Shown: positions 44,568-53,360 of the stretch, in pieces
Layout of the letters: each line of letters starts with the position of its first letter
Position numbering within the stretch: the stretch's first letter is position 1
From: Ruegeria lacuscaerulensis
GTDB taxonomy: Bacteria; Pseudomonadota; Alphaproteobacteria; Rhodobacterales; Rhodobacteraceae
Assembly: GCF_013033355.1 (NCBI RefSeq)
Contig: NZ_WQDY01000007.1
Span: 62,001 to 126,000 of the forward strand
DNA: 64,000 nucleotides
Direction: 5' to 3'
Translations under genes and position numbers: made by a program
Notes under the pieces: model-generated
The model's input: only the letters and a program-made list of their open reading frames with translations
The model's database searches: none
What the model was told of the DNA's origin: nothing

Positions 44568-45560
44568 CTATAATCGAGCAGGGGCGGAGTTAAAAAGCGC
44601 TTGCGCTTCGGTAAAAATCTCCTCGACGATTTGGGCGGCAGGCATGATGTCACGGACCATTGCAACACCTTGCCCAGACCAAAGTGACATCGCTTCGATA
44701 TCCCCTTCTGTCCCTGACAACGGCGTATAGCTCTGGTATCGGACAACGTCCTCTCCACCCGGGCGCTGACCGATGATTTCGCCTTCGTTCGGGCGATGCC
44801 CCGGAGCGGCCGAGCCTGCTTCTTTCCACGTTTGCGCGGTAGAATTGGCTAACGCGCGATGTGGTGCTTGCGGCCATTTCACATCATACAGGTCAGTGTA
44901 CCATTCGGTCTGCGCCTCAGACGCATTCAGCACTCGGCGGCGATAGTCTTCGTGTATCGTTGCCTCGGCACTGGCCAAAAACCGAGTACCAACCCAAACC
45001 GCCGAAGCCCCCAACATCAACGCAGCCGCCATACCGCGCCCGTCGGCAATTCCGCCAGCAGCAACAACAGGAATCGAAACCGCGTCCACGACGGCCGGAA
45101 TCAGCGCCATTGTCGCGACCTGCCCCCAGACATGGCCACCTGCTTCCCACCCTTGGGCAACGATGATGTCCGCTCCGGCATCCTGCGCGGCCTTTGCCTC
45201 GGCAGCGTTACCGACACTGACCATGACGCACAGCCCGCCTTTCTTGGCGTCCGAGATGGCCGAAGGTTCCATCCCCCAGAACAACGAAACGGCGTGAACC
45301 TGCTTGTCGATACAAACCCGCAGCTGGTCTTCGTACGGGAAGGCGAGGTTCAGATTGACGGCGAAATTGCGATCCGTCAGCGCACGCACGGCATCTATCC
45401 CTTCCGAGACCTGATCCGCAGGCTTACCCCATAGGGGAATCACTCCGTACCCGCCTGCATTACAAACAGCCGCAACAAGTTCAGGTCCAGCGGCCCCACC
45501 CATAGGGGCCGACAGAACGGGTTTTTCAATATTCAACAGAGTGCAGATTTCGTTTGCCAA
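44568..45560 (-). CDS. Nitronate monooxygenase
   Basis: This 330-residue FMN-dependent TIM-barrel enzyme oxidises alkyl nitronates, including propionate-3-nitronate. LSAPMGGAAGPELVAAV at the N-terminus, AQGWEAGGHVWG around residue 140 and PVVAAGGIADGRGMAAALMLGA near residue 170 are characteristic. Class I/II family membership is clear, but the related 2-nitropropane dioxygenase-like enoyl reductases have the same fold, so the substrate is not certain. The gene stands alone between xth and a 223-base gap. Confidence 0.88.
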   Translation of the reverse strand: MANEICTLLNIEKPVLSAPMGGAAGPELVAAVCNAGGYGVIPLWGKPADQVSEGIDAVRALTDRNFAVNLNLAFPYEDQLRVCIDKQVHAVSLFWGMEPSAISDAKKGGLCVMVSVGNAAEAKAAQDAGADIIVAQGWEAGGHVWGQVATMALIPAVVDAVSIPVVAAGGIADGRGMAAALMLGASAVWVGTRFLASAEATIHEDYRRRVLNASEAQTEWYTDLYDVKWPQAPHRALANSTAQTWKEAGSAAPGHRPNEGEIIGQRPGGEDVVRYQSYTPLSGTEGDIEAMSLWSGQGVAMVRDIMPAAQIVEEIFTEAQALFNSAPARL

Positions 45561-45654
45561 GTCTCACGCCTCCCAATTCGTTGGGCAGAATTGGCACCGC
45601 GAACCACTGATAAGTCAAGCAGTTGGATCAAGACTATGGGGCAGCGCCCGAGCC

Positions 45655-45680
45655 AAAAAAAGCCGGGCCAAAGGCCCGGC
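45655..45680 (-). terminator. Strong rho-independent terminator, minus strand
   Basis: GCCGGGCC (45662-45669) and GGCCCGGC (45673-45680) form a perfect eight-base-pair stem with a three-base loop. Seven A residues at 45655-45661 give TTTTTTT directly after the stem on the minus strand. It lies 103 bases beyond the response-regulator stop, so it ends that transcript or a separate small RNA. Confidence 0.88.
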
Positions 45681-45783
45681 AGTCCAACAGGGAGGTACAT
45701 GTCATTACCCGGACATGCACGGGTTGGGAGTAACCTAAATATATCTTCAGAGTATCACTTTGATCTGCGTCATACCATCAAAG

Positions 45784-46470
45784 TTAAGATACCAACCGAT
45801 ATCCGCCCGATTCTGTGACCAAAAGGCGCGCGTTCGACGGATCGGGCTCGATTTTTTGACGCAGGCGATAGATGTGGGTTTCCAATGTATGGGTGGTGAC
45901 ACCTGCGTTGTATCCCCAGACCTCATGCAACAGCACATCGCGCGCGACGACGCCATCAGCCGAACGATAGAGGAACTTGAGGATGTTCGTCTCTTTCTCG
46001 GTCAGACGGATTTTGCGATCTTCTTCGGTGATCAGCATCTTCATCGCGGGCTTGAAAGTGTACGGCCCCAGAACAAAAACGGCATCTTCGGATTGTTCGT
46101 GCTGACGCAGCTGGGCGCGAATGCGGGCCAGAAGAACCGGGAATTTGAACGGCTTAGGAACATAGTCATTCGCACCGGCATCCAGGCCCAGGATGGTGTC
46201 GGCGTCGCTGTCATGACCGGTCAGCATCAGGATCGGGCTTTTGACGCCCTGCTTGCGCATCAGGCGGCACAGCTCGCGGCCATCTGTATCCGGCAAGCCA
46301 ACATCCAGAATCACCAGATCGTAAATCGCCTCGCGGGCGCGCTCCATTGCCGAGGCACCATCTGACGCTTCGAACACGTCGAAGTCTTCGGTCATCACGA
46401 GTTGCTCACTCAGCGCTTCGCGCAGATCCTCGTCATCATCCACCAACAGGATTTTCTTAAGCTGTGCCAT
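45784..46470 (-). CDS. OmpR/PhoB-family response regulator, orphan
   Basis: This 228-residue regulator begins with a receiver domain (acidic pocket VDDDEDLREAL, phospho-acceptor Asp56 in LVILDVGLP, conserved Lys in YVPKPFKF). A winged-helix DNA-binding domain covers residues 125-226 with RLTEKETNILKFLYRSADG and TLETHIYRLRQKI. No histidine kinase is adjacent. Rhodobacteraceae have an essential orphan regulator of this kind, CenR, linked to cell-envelope control. I consider it a likely orthologue but cannot prove it from sequence alone. It is divergent from ribA. Confidence 0.9.
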   Translation of the reverse strand: MAQLKKILLVDDDEDLREALSEQLVMTEDFDVFEASDGASAMERAREAIYDLVILDVGLPDTDGRELCRLMRKQGVKSPILMLTGHDSDADTILGLDAGANDYVPKPFKFPVLLARIRAQLRQHEQSEDAVFVLGPYTFKPAMKMLITEEDRKIRLTEKETNILKFLYRSADGVVARDVLLHEVWGYNAGVTTHTLETHIYRLRQKIEPDPSNARLLVTESGGYRLVS

Positions 46471-46631
46471 TCCCGGTCCTCCTAAGCCTTTTCGGACACT
46501 TGCGCGTAGAACACGCTTTCAACAAGGTTTGCTGCAATCGTCTCACGCCCTCGTGTCCGGCGAGTAGGAATTGTTTCACATTTCTTTCGGATCGCGCTAG
46601 AGGATGTTTTGACCGTTATAGGGTAACATAC

Positions 46632-47726
46632 ATGAGTCTCATTCCGGATATCTCTGAACTGCTGGCGCGGGCACGGGCCGACCTGCGTATGGGCGTTCCG
46701 GTTGTGCTGACCGATGACACCGGGTTCAGCGTTGTCGCCATTGCCGCAGAAACACTTAGCGCACAACGGCTTGCCGATTTGCGTGGCCTGGATGGTGACC
46801 CGGTGGTTGCCATCACCGTTCGCCGTGCCGAGACGTTAAAGGCACGCGCCTATGACGGTGATTTGGCGCGGGTCGTGGTTCCGGCCGACGTCGATATTTC
46901 CTGGGTTCAGGCCGTTGCCGACCCCTCGGACGACCTGAACGCTCCGATGAAGGGGCCGTTGATGAGCGAACGTACGGGCAATGCGAACCTTCACCGTATC
47001 GCCATTGCCCTTACCAAATCCGCGCGGCTTCTGCCTTCTGCTGTTGTTGTGCAGATCGAAGATGGGCGCGGTTTTGCGGCCTCGAACGGGTTGACCTGCA
47101 TCGACCATACCCGCGCTGCCCCGCATCTGGCAGATCGTAGCCTGCTGAACGAGGTGGTCGCCGCGCGCCTGCCCATGGAGGTTTCCGAGGCCGGACGCCT
47201 GCACGTCTTCCGCCCCGAAGATGGGGGTGAAGAGCATTACGCCATTGAAATCGGGCGACCAGATCGCAGCAAACCGGTTCTTGCGCGTTTGCACTCGGCT
47301 TGTTTTACCGGCGACCTGATGGGCAGCCTGAAATGCGATTGCGGACCACAGTTGCGCGGCGCGCTGGCGCAGATGGGATCTGAAGGGGCTGGTGTCCTGC
47401 TTTATCTTAACCAAGAGGGGCGCGGGATCGGCCTAGCCAACAAGATGCGCGCTTATTTCCTGCAAGATCAGGGTTTTGACACGGTCGAAGCCAATCACCG
47501 CCTTGGGTTCGAGGATGATGAACGTGATTTCCGGCTGGGTTCAGATATCCTGAAGTCGCTAGGGTTCAACGCGGTGCGCTTGTTGACGAACAACCCCGCC
47601 AAAATCGCCATGATGGAAAAAACCGGCATTGCCGTGACCGAACGTGTACCTCTCAAGGTTGGTGAAACTGCACATAACCGAGGGTATCTGGCTACAAAAG
47701 CAGCCAAGTCGGGCCATCTGCTGTGA
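46632..47726 (+). CDS. ribA: GTP cyclohydrolase II with degenerate N-terminal RibB-like domain
   Basis: This is a 364-residue enzyme. The C-terminal half (about 170-364) is a complete RibA that opens GTP to start riboflavin synthesis. Zinc cysteines lie in HSACFTGDLMGSLKCDCG, then YLNQEGRGIGLANKMRAY and ANHRLGFEDDERDF follow. The N-terminal ~165 residues resemble DHBP synthase in outline (GVPVVLTDDTGFSVVAIAAE) but lack the acidic DDxxREnEGD loop. That part is probably structural or regulatory, and a functional RibB must exist elsewhere. The ATG at 46632 is preceded by GGGTAAC. The L,D-transpeptidase-like gene overlaps its last four bases. Confidence 0.92.
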   Translation: MSLIPDISELLARARADLRMGVPVVLTDDTGFSVVAIAAETLSAQRLADLRGLDGDPVVAITVRRAETLKARAYDGDLARVVVPADVDISWVQAVADPSDDLNAPMKGPLMSERTGNANLHRIAIALTKSARLLPSAVVVQIEDGRGFAASNGLTCIDHTRAAPHLADRSLLNEVVAARLPMEVSEAGRLHVFRPEDGGEEHYAIEIGRPDRSKPVLARLHSACFTGDLMGSLKCDCGPQLRGALAQMGSEGAGVLLYLNQEGRGIGLANKMRAYFLQDQGFDTVEANHRLGFEDDERDFRLGSDILKSLGFNAVRLLTNNPAKIAMMEKTGIAVTERVPLKVGETAHNRGYLATKAAKSGHLL

Positions 47727-48223
47727 CGCCAAAAGATCTGGTGCTGACGCCTCGTGGGGTTCGGTTCGCTGGCCGCATGTTTCCATGTTCAATCGGAAAA
47801 GGCGGGCGTAGTCCGACAAAACGCGAAGGCGACGGCGCCACCCCAACTGGCGAGCACCAAATCGTCGGAATGCTTTATCGGCCAGACCGGATTTCACCCC
47901 CAACCGCTTGGGCGATTCCGATCGGGCCCCGCGACCTGTGGTCTGATGATGTGTGCGACGCGCGATATAACCAACTGGTCAGCGCGCCCTACGCCTGCAG
48001 CCACGAAAAGCTGCGCCGTTCCGACCCGTTATATGATCTGGTGTTGCTCACGGATTGGAACTGGCCGAATGCAATACCAGGGCAAGGGTCGGCCATTTTT
48101 CTGCATCAATGGCGGCGGCCAGGTTATCCAACTGAAGGCTGTGTCGCCTTCCGGCGCGATCACCTCCATTGGATTGCTGCCCATGTTCAACCGGGCACGC
48201 GGCTGATCATTCCTGAGGTTTAA
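47723..48223 (+). CDS. L,D-transpeptidase-like (YkuD) protein
   Basis: This 166-residue YkuD-fold protein has the active-site motif HQWRRPGYPTEGCVAF with Cys140, and residues GRSPTKREGDGATPTGEH near the start typical of the short alphaproteobacterial L,D-transpeptidase class. It lacks a signal peptide, which is unusual for a peptidoglycan cross-linking enzyme, so location and role remain open. Translation starts with GTG inside the ribA stop region (four-base overlap). It ends overlapping the convergent YggS gene by 17 bases. Confidence 0.85.
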   Translation: MTPKDLVLTPRGVRFAGRMFPCSIGKGGRSPTKREGDGATPTGEHQIVGMLYRPDRISPPTAWAIPIGPRDLWSDDVCDARYNQLVSAPYACSHEKLRRSDPLYDLVLLTDWNWPNAIPGQGSAIFLHQWRRPGYPTEGCVAFRRDHLHWIAAHVQPGTRLIIPEV

Positions 48224-48866
48224 CGCGTGCGCCAAATATCGCAGATCCAACCCGCACATGGGTCGCACCCAGCGCGATTGCGCGCTCAAAGTCGCTGCTC
48301 ATACCCATCGACAAGCCTACCAAACCGTTTCGTTCGGCGATCTTGGCCAGCAAGGCAAAATGCAGCGCAGGTTCTTCTTCCACCGGAGGAATGCACATCA
48401 GCCCCTTCACAGGCAGGTCAAGGTCTCGGCACTCGGCAATAAACGCATCAGCATCAGCTGGGAGAATCCCAGCTTTCTGATCTTCTTCACCTGTATTGAC
48501 CTGAATAAACAGTTCGGGACATGACCCAATCTCTTGCGCCAAACGGGCAAGAGTTTTCGCCAGCTTCGGGCGATCGACCGAATGAATTGTGCTGAATAGC
48601 TCCATCGCCTGCCGGGCCTTGTTGGTTTGCAAGGGGCCAATCAGATGAAGGTCAATATCGGGGTAGGTTGCAGAGAATTCGGGCCACTTCCCTGCAGCCT
48701 CCTGCACGCGATTCTCACCAAAGCACTTATGACCCTGTTGCAGTAAATCGCGGATACGTTCGTTGGGCTGCACCTTGGAGACGGCGATCAGTTGAACTGA
48801 CCCTTCCGGCCGCCCGGCGGCGGTTTCGGCTTTGGCAATACGGGCAGAGATTTCCTGCAGTGACAT
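48207..48866 (-). CDS. YggS-family pyridoxal phosphate homeostasis protein
   Basis: This 219-residue fold-type III PLP-binding protein carries AVSKVQPNERIRDLLQQGHKCFGENR with the PLP Lys at the start, LIGPLQTNKARQAME and SMGMSSDFERAIALGATHVRVGSAIFG. YggS/PROSC proteins control free PLP and have no known catalysis. The ATG at 48866 follows GAGGAATCCC; an earlier frame start adds unrelated residues. The 3' end overlaps the YkuD gene. Upstream lies the terminator of the porin gene. Confidence 0.93.
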   Translation of the reverse strand: MSLQEISARIAKAETAAGRPEGSVQLIAVSKVQPNERIRDLLQQGHKCFGENRVQEAAGKWPEFSATYPDIDLHLIGPLQTNKARQAMELFSTIHSVDRPKLAKTLARLAQEIGSCPELFIQVNTGEEDQKAGILPADADAFIAECRDLDLPVKGLMCIPPVEEEPALHFALLAKIAERNGLVGLSMGMSSDFERAIALGATHVRVGSAIFGARVKPQE

Positions 48867-48910
48867 GGGATTCCTCATTCTGGCTTGGGGGCAGAAAAAC
48901 ACCATGTCGA

Positions 48911-48946
48911 TCAAAAAGAAAAGGGCAGGTCCGAAGACCTGCCCTT
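48911..48946 (-). terminator. Rho-independent terminator after the porin gene
   Basis: AAGGGCAGGTC (48921-48931) and GACCTGCCCTT (48936-48946) form a perfect 11-base-pair stem. On the minus strand the loop reads TTCG, a stable tetraloop, and the stem is followed by TTCTTTTTGA. It lies 22 bases after the porin stop. Confidence 0.9.
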
Positions 48947-48968
48947 AAACCTTGCGGTTCAGATCAAC

Positions 48969-49982
48969 TTAGAAGTTGAACTGAGCACCAAAGTCTGCGC
49001 GCAGCTGCGAGTCGTCGCAGATGTCACAGTCGCTGTTGCCGATACCACCGCGCAGCGATGCACCGCCACCCAGGTCGTACAGAGCACCGATACCGTACTG
49101 CTGCAGGTCACCGTCCGCGTTACCGTCGCCGTAAGCGAAGGTCAGGGTCAGAGCCGAACCAACATTGTAGGCCGCCGAAACACCCCATGCGGTGCCGTCG
49201 GTTTCGTCGACTTCGGTTTTATCGTCTGCGACAAACACAGTACCCGAGAAGTCACCGAATTCTGCGCCCAGCGTCAGAACCAGCAGGCTTGGATCGTCGG
49301 CCAGGATACCGTCCGAGTCGGTTTGACCGTATGCCAGAGCAGCAGTGATGTTGTTGAAGGTGTAGGTCGCGCTGATGTCCCAACGGTCAGCGTCGTTGCT
49401 TACACCTTGACCTTGGAAGATGGTCGCTTGGTCATACGAAGCGCCAAATGCGAAGTCACCAACTGCGTACTGGAAGAACACAGCGTTCGAACCCGAACCG
49501 GTCGACGAGTATCCCAGGAAGTTATAGTCAACGCCCGAGTACTGGCCGATGAAGTTTTCCAGGCCAGGCTCGTTACCGTAGTAGTTTGCCAGGTTGTCGA
49601 ATGCACCTGCGACGTTGCCCGCGTCAACACGCAGACCACCGTAGATGACCGAGAAACGCGCACCGTTCAGGCCAGCCGAGTTGGCTTCGCCGGTGCTTGC
49701 ATCTTCGTCAGCCTGCAGACGAACACGACCCGAGAACTCGACGCCGCCGTCGGTTTCAACGTTTGCGTCCAGGTTCAGACGGAAGCGAGAAACCAGAATG
49801 GTCTCGTCGGCTTCGTTGAAGAAAGTGTTGGTTGCACCGCTTGCAGTGGTGGTGGTGGTCGTGAAGCCACGATCCTCCAGGTAACCAATACCAAAGCGGC
49901 CATAACCGCTGAATCTAACTTCGGCCGCGGCAACCGATGCGGTTGCGATCAGAGCGGTCGATGCGAAGAGAACTTTTTTCAT
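48969..49982 (-). CDS. Outer-membrane porin
   Basis: This is a 337-residue gram-negative porin. The signal peptide MKKVLFASTALIATASVAAA is followed by EVRFSGYGRFGIGYLED, a typical first strand of alphaproteobacterial porins, alternating beta-strand stretches, and a C-terminal ADFGAQFNF ending in Phe as required for Bam recognition. A surface-loop-like stretch DRGFTTTTTTASGATN includes six Thr codons in a row (49845-49862), four of them ACC. The ATG at 49982 has GAGGGAAAC upstream. A strong terminator follows. The upstream region holds several inverted repeats, suggesting regulated expression. Confidence 0.93.
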   Translation of the reverse strand: MKKVLFASTALIATASVAAAEVRFSGYGRFGIGYLEDRGFTTTTTTASGATNTFFNEADETILVSRFRLNLDANVETDGGVEFSGRVRLQADEDASTGEANSAGLNGARFSVIYGGLRVDAGNVAGAFDNLANYYGNEPGLENFIGQYSGVDYNFLGYSSTGSGSNAVFFQYAVGDFAFGASYDQATIFQGQGVSNDADRWDISATYTFNNITAALAYGQTDSDGILADDPSLLVLTLGAEFGDFSGTVFVADDKTEVDETDGTAWGVSAAYNVGSALTLTFAYGDGNADGDLQQYGIGALYDLGGGASLRGGIGNSDCDICDDSQLRADFGAQFNF

Positions 49983-50070
49983 CTTGTTTCCCTCGGTTTC
50001 AAAGTTTTCTAACTCGACAAGTGTCATTGCACATGTCTCAGCACGGGAACCGTTTCGCTCTTTTTGCCCC

Positions 50071-50099
50071 CTTCACGCAAGTATGGCATAAACGTGAAG
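50071..50099. promoter_or_regulatory. Inverted repeat upstream of the porin gene
   Basis: CTTCACG (50071-50077) and CGTGAAG (50093-50099) are perfect seven-base arms 15 bases apart, about 90-117 bases before the porin start. They are a candidate binding site for a porin regulator, possibly an OmpR-family protein. Confidence 0.45.
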
Positions 50100-50129
50100 A
50101 CCGCATTGGCCACAGATTGGTGCAAGGAT

Positions 50130-50181
50130 GTCACAGTCAGTTTTGTGACCTCTTCAGTAAGTAAACCCACCCGTATGTGAC
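50130..50181. promoter_or_regulatory. Cluster of TGTGAC motifs between porin and DUF3576 genes
   Basis: GTCACA (50130-50135) and TGTGAC (50144-50149) form an inverted repeat with eight bases between. A second TGTGAC follows at 50176-50181, 32 bases (about three helical turns) from the first. This spacing suggests cooperative binding, but the factor is unknown. Confidence 0.4.
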
Positions 50182-50208
50182 AATAATAGGGTTGTTGCCG
50201 CACTGGAC

Positions 50209-50234
50209 CTTGTCTAGGAGTATCACCTAGCAAG
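50209..50234. promoter_or_regulatory. Inverted repeat before the DUF3576 gene
   Basis: CTTGTCTAGG (50209-50218) and CCTAGCAAG (50226-50234) pair except for one extra base, seven bases apart. TTGCCG at 50195-50200 and GAGTAT at 50218-50223 are separated by 17 bases and could be a promoter for the DUF3576 gene. If so, the repeat covers the -10 region. Confidence 0.4.
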
Positions 50235-50264
50235 TGAGACCCAGTGAAACAGGACACCTCTACA

Positions 50265-50753
50265 ATGCGCCTGCAGACGATTTTCGGCTTGATCATAGCG
50301 ACCGCACTCGTGTCGACCTGCGGACAGAATCGGAGCGCTGCCCCCAACCCCAATCTTGGAAACGTGGATGGTGGACGTTCGGACGAGCGGGAACTGAACG
50401 ACCCAAATCGTTCAACCATCTGGGATGTCTTCAATACCGGCAATGCCGAGCAGGTCGCGAATGTGAACCGTTATCTGTGGACGGCTTCTCTGGATGTTCT
50501 CAACTTTCTGCCTGTGCAGGAAGTCGATCCGTTTACCGGTGTAATTGTAACGGGTTACGGCACCCCACCGGGTGGCGGGCGCCAATATCGCGCGACCGTC
50601 CACATCAGCGATCCAGCCCTCGCAGCGCGGTCGCTCTCCGTGGCACTCCAAACCAGCGGAGGCAACCCGGTCAGCGCGGCGACCACACGCGCGGTAGAAG
50701 ACGCCATCCTGTCCCGAGCCCGCCAGCTGCGCATCGCGGACAACAAGTTCTAG
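50265..50753 (+). CDS. DUF3576 putative lipoprotein
   Basis: This is a 162-residue protein conserved in alphaproteobacteria. VNRYLWTASLDVLNFLPV, VDPFTGVIVTGYGTPPGG and a C-terminal AVEDAILSRARQLRIADNKF are the DUF3576 signature. The N-terminus MRLQTIFGLIIATALVSTC is a hydrophobic signal with an imperfect lipobox, so an envelope location is likely. A GTG start at 50244 is possible, but the ATG at 50265 gives a better signal sequence. No function is known. A terminator lies 29 bases after the stop, before leuS. Confidence 0.85.
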   Translation: MRLQTIFGLIIATALVSTCGQNRSAAPNPNLGNVDGGRSDERELNDPNRSTIWDVFNTGNAEQVANVNRYLWTASLDVLNFLPVQEVDPFTGVIVTGYGTPPGGGRQYRATVHISDPALAARSLSVALQTSGGNPVSAATTRAVEDAILSRARQLRIADNKF

Positions 50754-50781
50754 CAACTTGCGGAAAATCACACTAATACCA

Positions 50782-50805
50782 CGCCGGGTTCACACCCGGC
50801 GTTTT
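50782..50805 (+). terminator. Rho-independent terminator after the DUF3576 gene
   Basis: CGCCGGGT (50782-50789) and ACCCGGCG (50794-50801) form a perfect eight-base-pair stem with a TCAC-type loop, followed by TTTTC on the plus strand. leuS starts 17 bases later. Confidence 0.82.
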
Positions 50806-50822
50806 CATTCACGAAGGACCGC

Positions 50823-53360
50823 ATGATGTCGCGCTATTCGGCCAACGAAATTGAAGCAAAATGGCAAGAGGCCTGGGACAAGGCCGGAATCTTTGCCGCT
50901 AATCACAAGGCGGACAAGCCGAAATACTACGTGCTTGAGATGTTCCCCTACCCGTCTGGCCGAATCCATATGGGACACGTACGCAACTACACGATGGGCG
51001 ACGTGATCGCGCGGCACAAACTGGCGACTGGGCACAACGTGCTGCATCCAATGGGCTGGGACGCATTCGGGATGCCTGCCGAGAACGCTGCGATGGCTAT
51101 CGGCGGCCATCCCAAAGACTGGACCTACGGCAACATCGCCGACATGCGAGGGCAAATGAAACCGCTTGGCCTGTCGATCGACTGGTCGCGCGAATTCGCC
51201 ACTTGTGACCCGGAATATTACGGCCAGCAACAGGCGTTGTTTCTGGATATGCTTGAGGCCGGGCTGGTCTATCGCAAAAACGCCGTGGTGAACTGGGATC
51301 CGGTCGACATGACCGTTCTGGCCAATGAACAGGTGGAAAACGGGCGCGGCTGGCGCTCGGGCGCTCTGGTCGAGCGGCGTGAACTGACCCAGTGGTTCTT
51401 TAAGATCAGCGACTATTCCGAAGAATTGCTCGGCGCGCTGGACACACTGGAAAACTGGCCCGCCAAGGTGCGGTTGATGCAGGAAAACTGGATCGGCAAA
51501 TCGCGCGGCCTGCAGTTCAGTTTTGAACGCACCGATGGTGCCGAGCCGATCACCGTCTACACGACTCGCCCCGATACGCTGATGGGCGCGTCTTTTGTCG
51601 GCATCTCGCCCGATCACCCGATTGCCAAGCAGCTGGAGGCTGAAAACGCCGAAGTCGCTGAATTCGTAGCCGAATGCCGCAAGGGCGGCACCACGGAAGA
51701 GGCCATCGAGACCGCAGAAAAGCTGGGCTATGACACCGGCATCACCGTCAAACACCCGCTGGACCCGAATTGGGAACTGCCAGTCTGGATCGCGAACTTC
51801 ATCCTGATGGATTACGGCACCGGCGCAATCTTTGCCTGCCCAGCCCATGACCAGCGTGATTTGGACTTCTGCCGCAAATACGGTCTGCCGGTGGTCGATA
51901 CGTTCTTTGCACTGGACGATGACACCCCGGTCGACAAGATCGCTTTCGTTCCGCCGAAAACCGAGAAAGTCCGCTGGGTGAAACACTTCGCCGGCCTGAC
52001 CGAGGCGACGGGTGATGAGGCCATCAACACCACCGTCGATTTCGCCGAAAAGGCGGGCTGGGGCGAAGGTGTCACCAAATATCGCCTGCGCGACTGGGGT
52101 TTGAGCCGCCAGCGCTACTGGGGCTGCCCGATTCCCGTCGTGCATTGCGATGCCTGCGGCGTGGTGCCCGAGAAGAAAGAGAACCTGCCAGTTCGCCTGC
52201 CCGATGATGTGACATTCGACAAACCCGGCAACCCGCTGGATCGTCACCCGACCTGGCGCGACTGCGGATGCCCAAAGTGCGGGGCCCCGGCCAAGCGTGA
52301 AACCGACACGATGGACACGTTCGTCGATTCGTCTTGGTATTTCGCCCGCTTCACCGCGCCGTGCGCGGAAACCCCCACTGATCTGGCCGAGGCCGAATAC
52401 TGGATGAATGTCGATCAGTATATCGGCGGCATCGAGCACGCGATTCTGCACCTGCTCTATTCGCGATTCTTCGCCCGCGCGATGCAGATCACCGGCCACC
52501 TGCCGAAGAAAGCCATCGAGCCATTCGACGCGCTTTTCACGCAGGGCATGGTGACTCACGAAATCTATCAGACCCGCGACGCCAATGGCCGCCCGGTCTA
52601 TCACCTGCCAGAGGACGTGACCGACGGCAAACTGGCCGACGGCACCGAGGTCGAGATCATCCCCTCGGCCAAAATGTCGAAATCCAAGAAGAACGTGGTG
52701 GATCCGGTCAGCATCATCTCGGCCTTCGGCGCAGATACCGCGCGCTGGTTCGTACTGTCCGATTCGCCGCCCGAACGCGATGTGGAGTGGACCGCATCCG
52801 GGGCTGAGGCCGCGTTCAAACATCTCAGCCGTGTACATCGCATCGCATCGGAAATCGCCGAGTCGGACGTTCCAGCCAACGGAGAAGACGAAACCCTTCT
52901 GCGTGAGATGCATAAGGCGATCCATGACGTGTCGGGCGGGGTCGAATCCTTTGGGTTCAACGCATCCATCGCCAAGCTCTATGCCTTCACCAACACGTTG
53001 GCGAAGTCCAAGGCCGGCACCGATGCCAAACGTCAGGCCGCCAAGACGCTGGCGCAACTGATGTCGCCGATGACCCCGCACCTGTCCGAAGAACTGTGGC
53101 AGCTGCTGGGCGGCGAAGGTCTGGTCGCCACCGCGCCGTGGCCCATCGCTGATGAAGCGATGCTGGTCGATGACACCGTCACCCTGCCCATTCAGATCAA
53201 CGGCAAGCGCCGTGCGGAAATCAGCGTTCCCAAGGATATGGACAAGGCAGAGGTTGAAAAAATCGCGCTCAGCACCGAAGCTGTGCAAAAGGCGCTGGAT
53301 GGCAATGCGCCGAAAAAGGTGATCGTTGTGCCGGGCCGGATCGTGAATGTCGTTGTTTGA
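50823..53360 (+). CDS. leuS: Leucyl-tRNA synthetase
   Basis: This 845-residue class I synthetase charges tRNA-Leu. The HIGH-like motif is [15 protein letters not shown] (residues 43-57), the KMSKS loop is [13 protein letters not shown] near residue 617, and the CP1 editing domain carries [12 protein letters not shown] around residue 250. All are intact and the length is normal. The ATG is at 50823 or 50826, with AAGGACCGC before it. The last 14 bases overlap the start of lptE. The leuS-lptE-holA order is common in alphaproteobacteria. Confidence 0.96.
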   Translation: MMSRYSANEIEAKWQEAWDKAGIFAANHKADKPKYYVLEMFPYPSGRIHMGHVRNYTMGDVIARHKLATGHNVLHPMGWDAFGMPAENAAMAIGGHPKDWTYGNIADMRGQMKPLGLSIDWSREFATCDPEYYGQQQALFLDMLEAGLVYRKNAVVNWDPVDMTVLANEQVENGRGWRSGALVERRELTQWFFKISDYSEELLGALDTLENWPAKVRLMQENWIGKSRGLQFSFERTDGAEPITVYTTRPDTLMGASFVGISPDHPIAKQLEAENAEVAEFVAECRKGGTTEEAIETAEKLGYDTGITVKHPLDPNWELPVWIANFILMDYGTGAIFACPAHDQRDLDFCRKYGLPVVDTFFALDDDTPVDKIAFVPPKTEKVRWVKHFAGLTEATGDEAINTTVDFAEKAGWGEGVTKYRLRDWGLSRQRYWGCPIPVVHCDACGVVPEKKENLPVRLPDDVTFDKPGNPLDRHPTWRDCGCPKCGAPAKRETDTMDTFVDSSWYFARFTAPCAETPTDLAEAEYWMNVDQYIGGIEHAILHLLYSRFFARAMQITGHLPKKAIEPFDALFTQGMVTHEIYQTRDANGRPVYHLPEDVTDGKLADGTEVEIIPSAKMSKSKKNVVDPVSIISAFGADTARWFVLSDSPPERDVEWTASGAEAAFKHLSRVHRIASEIAESDVPANGEDETLLREMHKAIHDVSGGVESFGFNASIAKLYAFTNTLAKSKAGTDAKRQAAKTLAQLMSPMTPHLSEELWQLLGGEGLVATAPWPIADEAMLVDDTVTLPIQINGKRRAEISVPKDMDKAEVEKIALSTEAVQKALDGNAPKKVIVVPGRIVNVVV

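Noticed and set aside
45699-45818. A 39-codon plus-strand frame (MSLPGHARV...) with GGAGG upstream
   Set aside because: It overlaps convergently the end of the response regulator, lies over hairpin arms and matches no family; the ribosome-like site alone is not enough.
46471-46631. FMN riboswitch upstream of ribA
   Set aside because: The 161-base gap shows no recognisable conserved FMN-element segments; only a weak upstream region divergent from the response regulator is visible.
50805-53288. An 827-codon open frame antisense to leuS
   Set aside because: It is the mirror of a GC-rich, highly biased coding strand. The leuS motifs (HMGH, KMSKS, editing domain) prove the plus-strand reading, and the antisense product has no recognisable domain or ribosome site.
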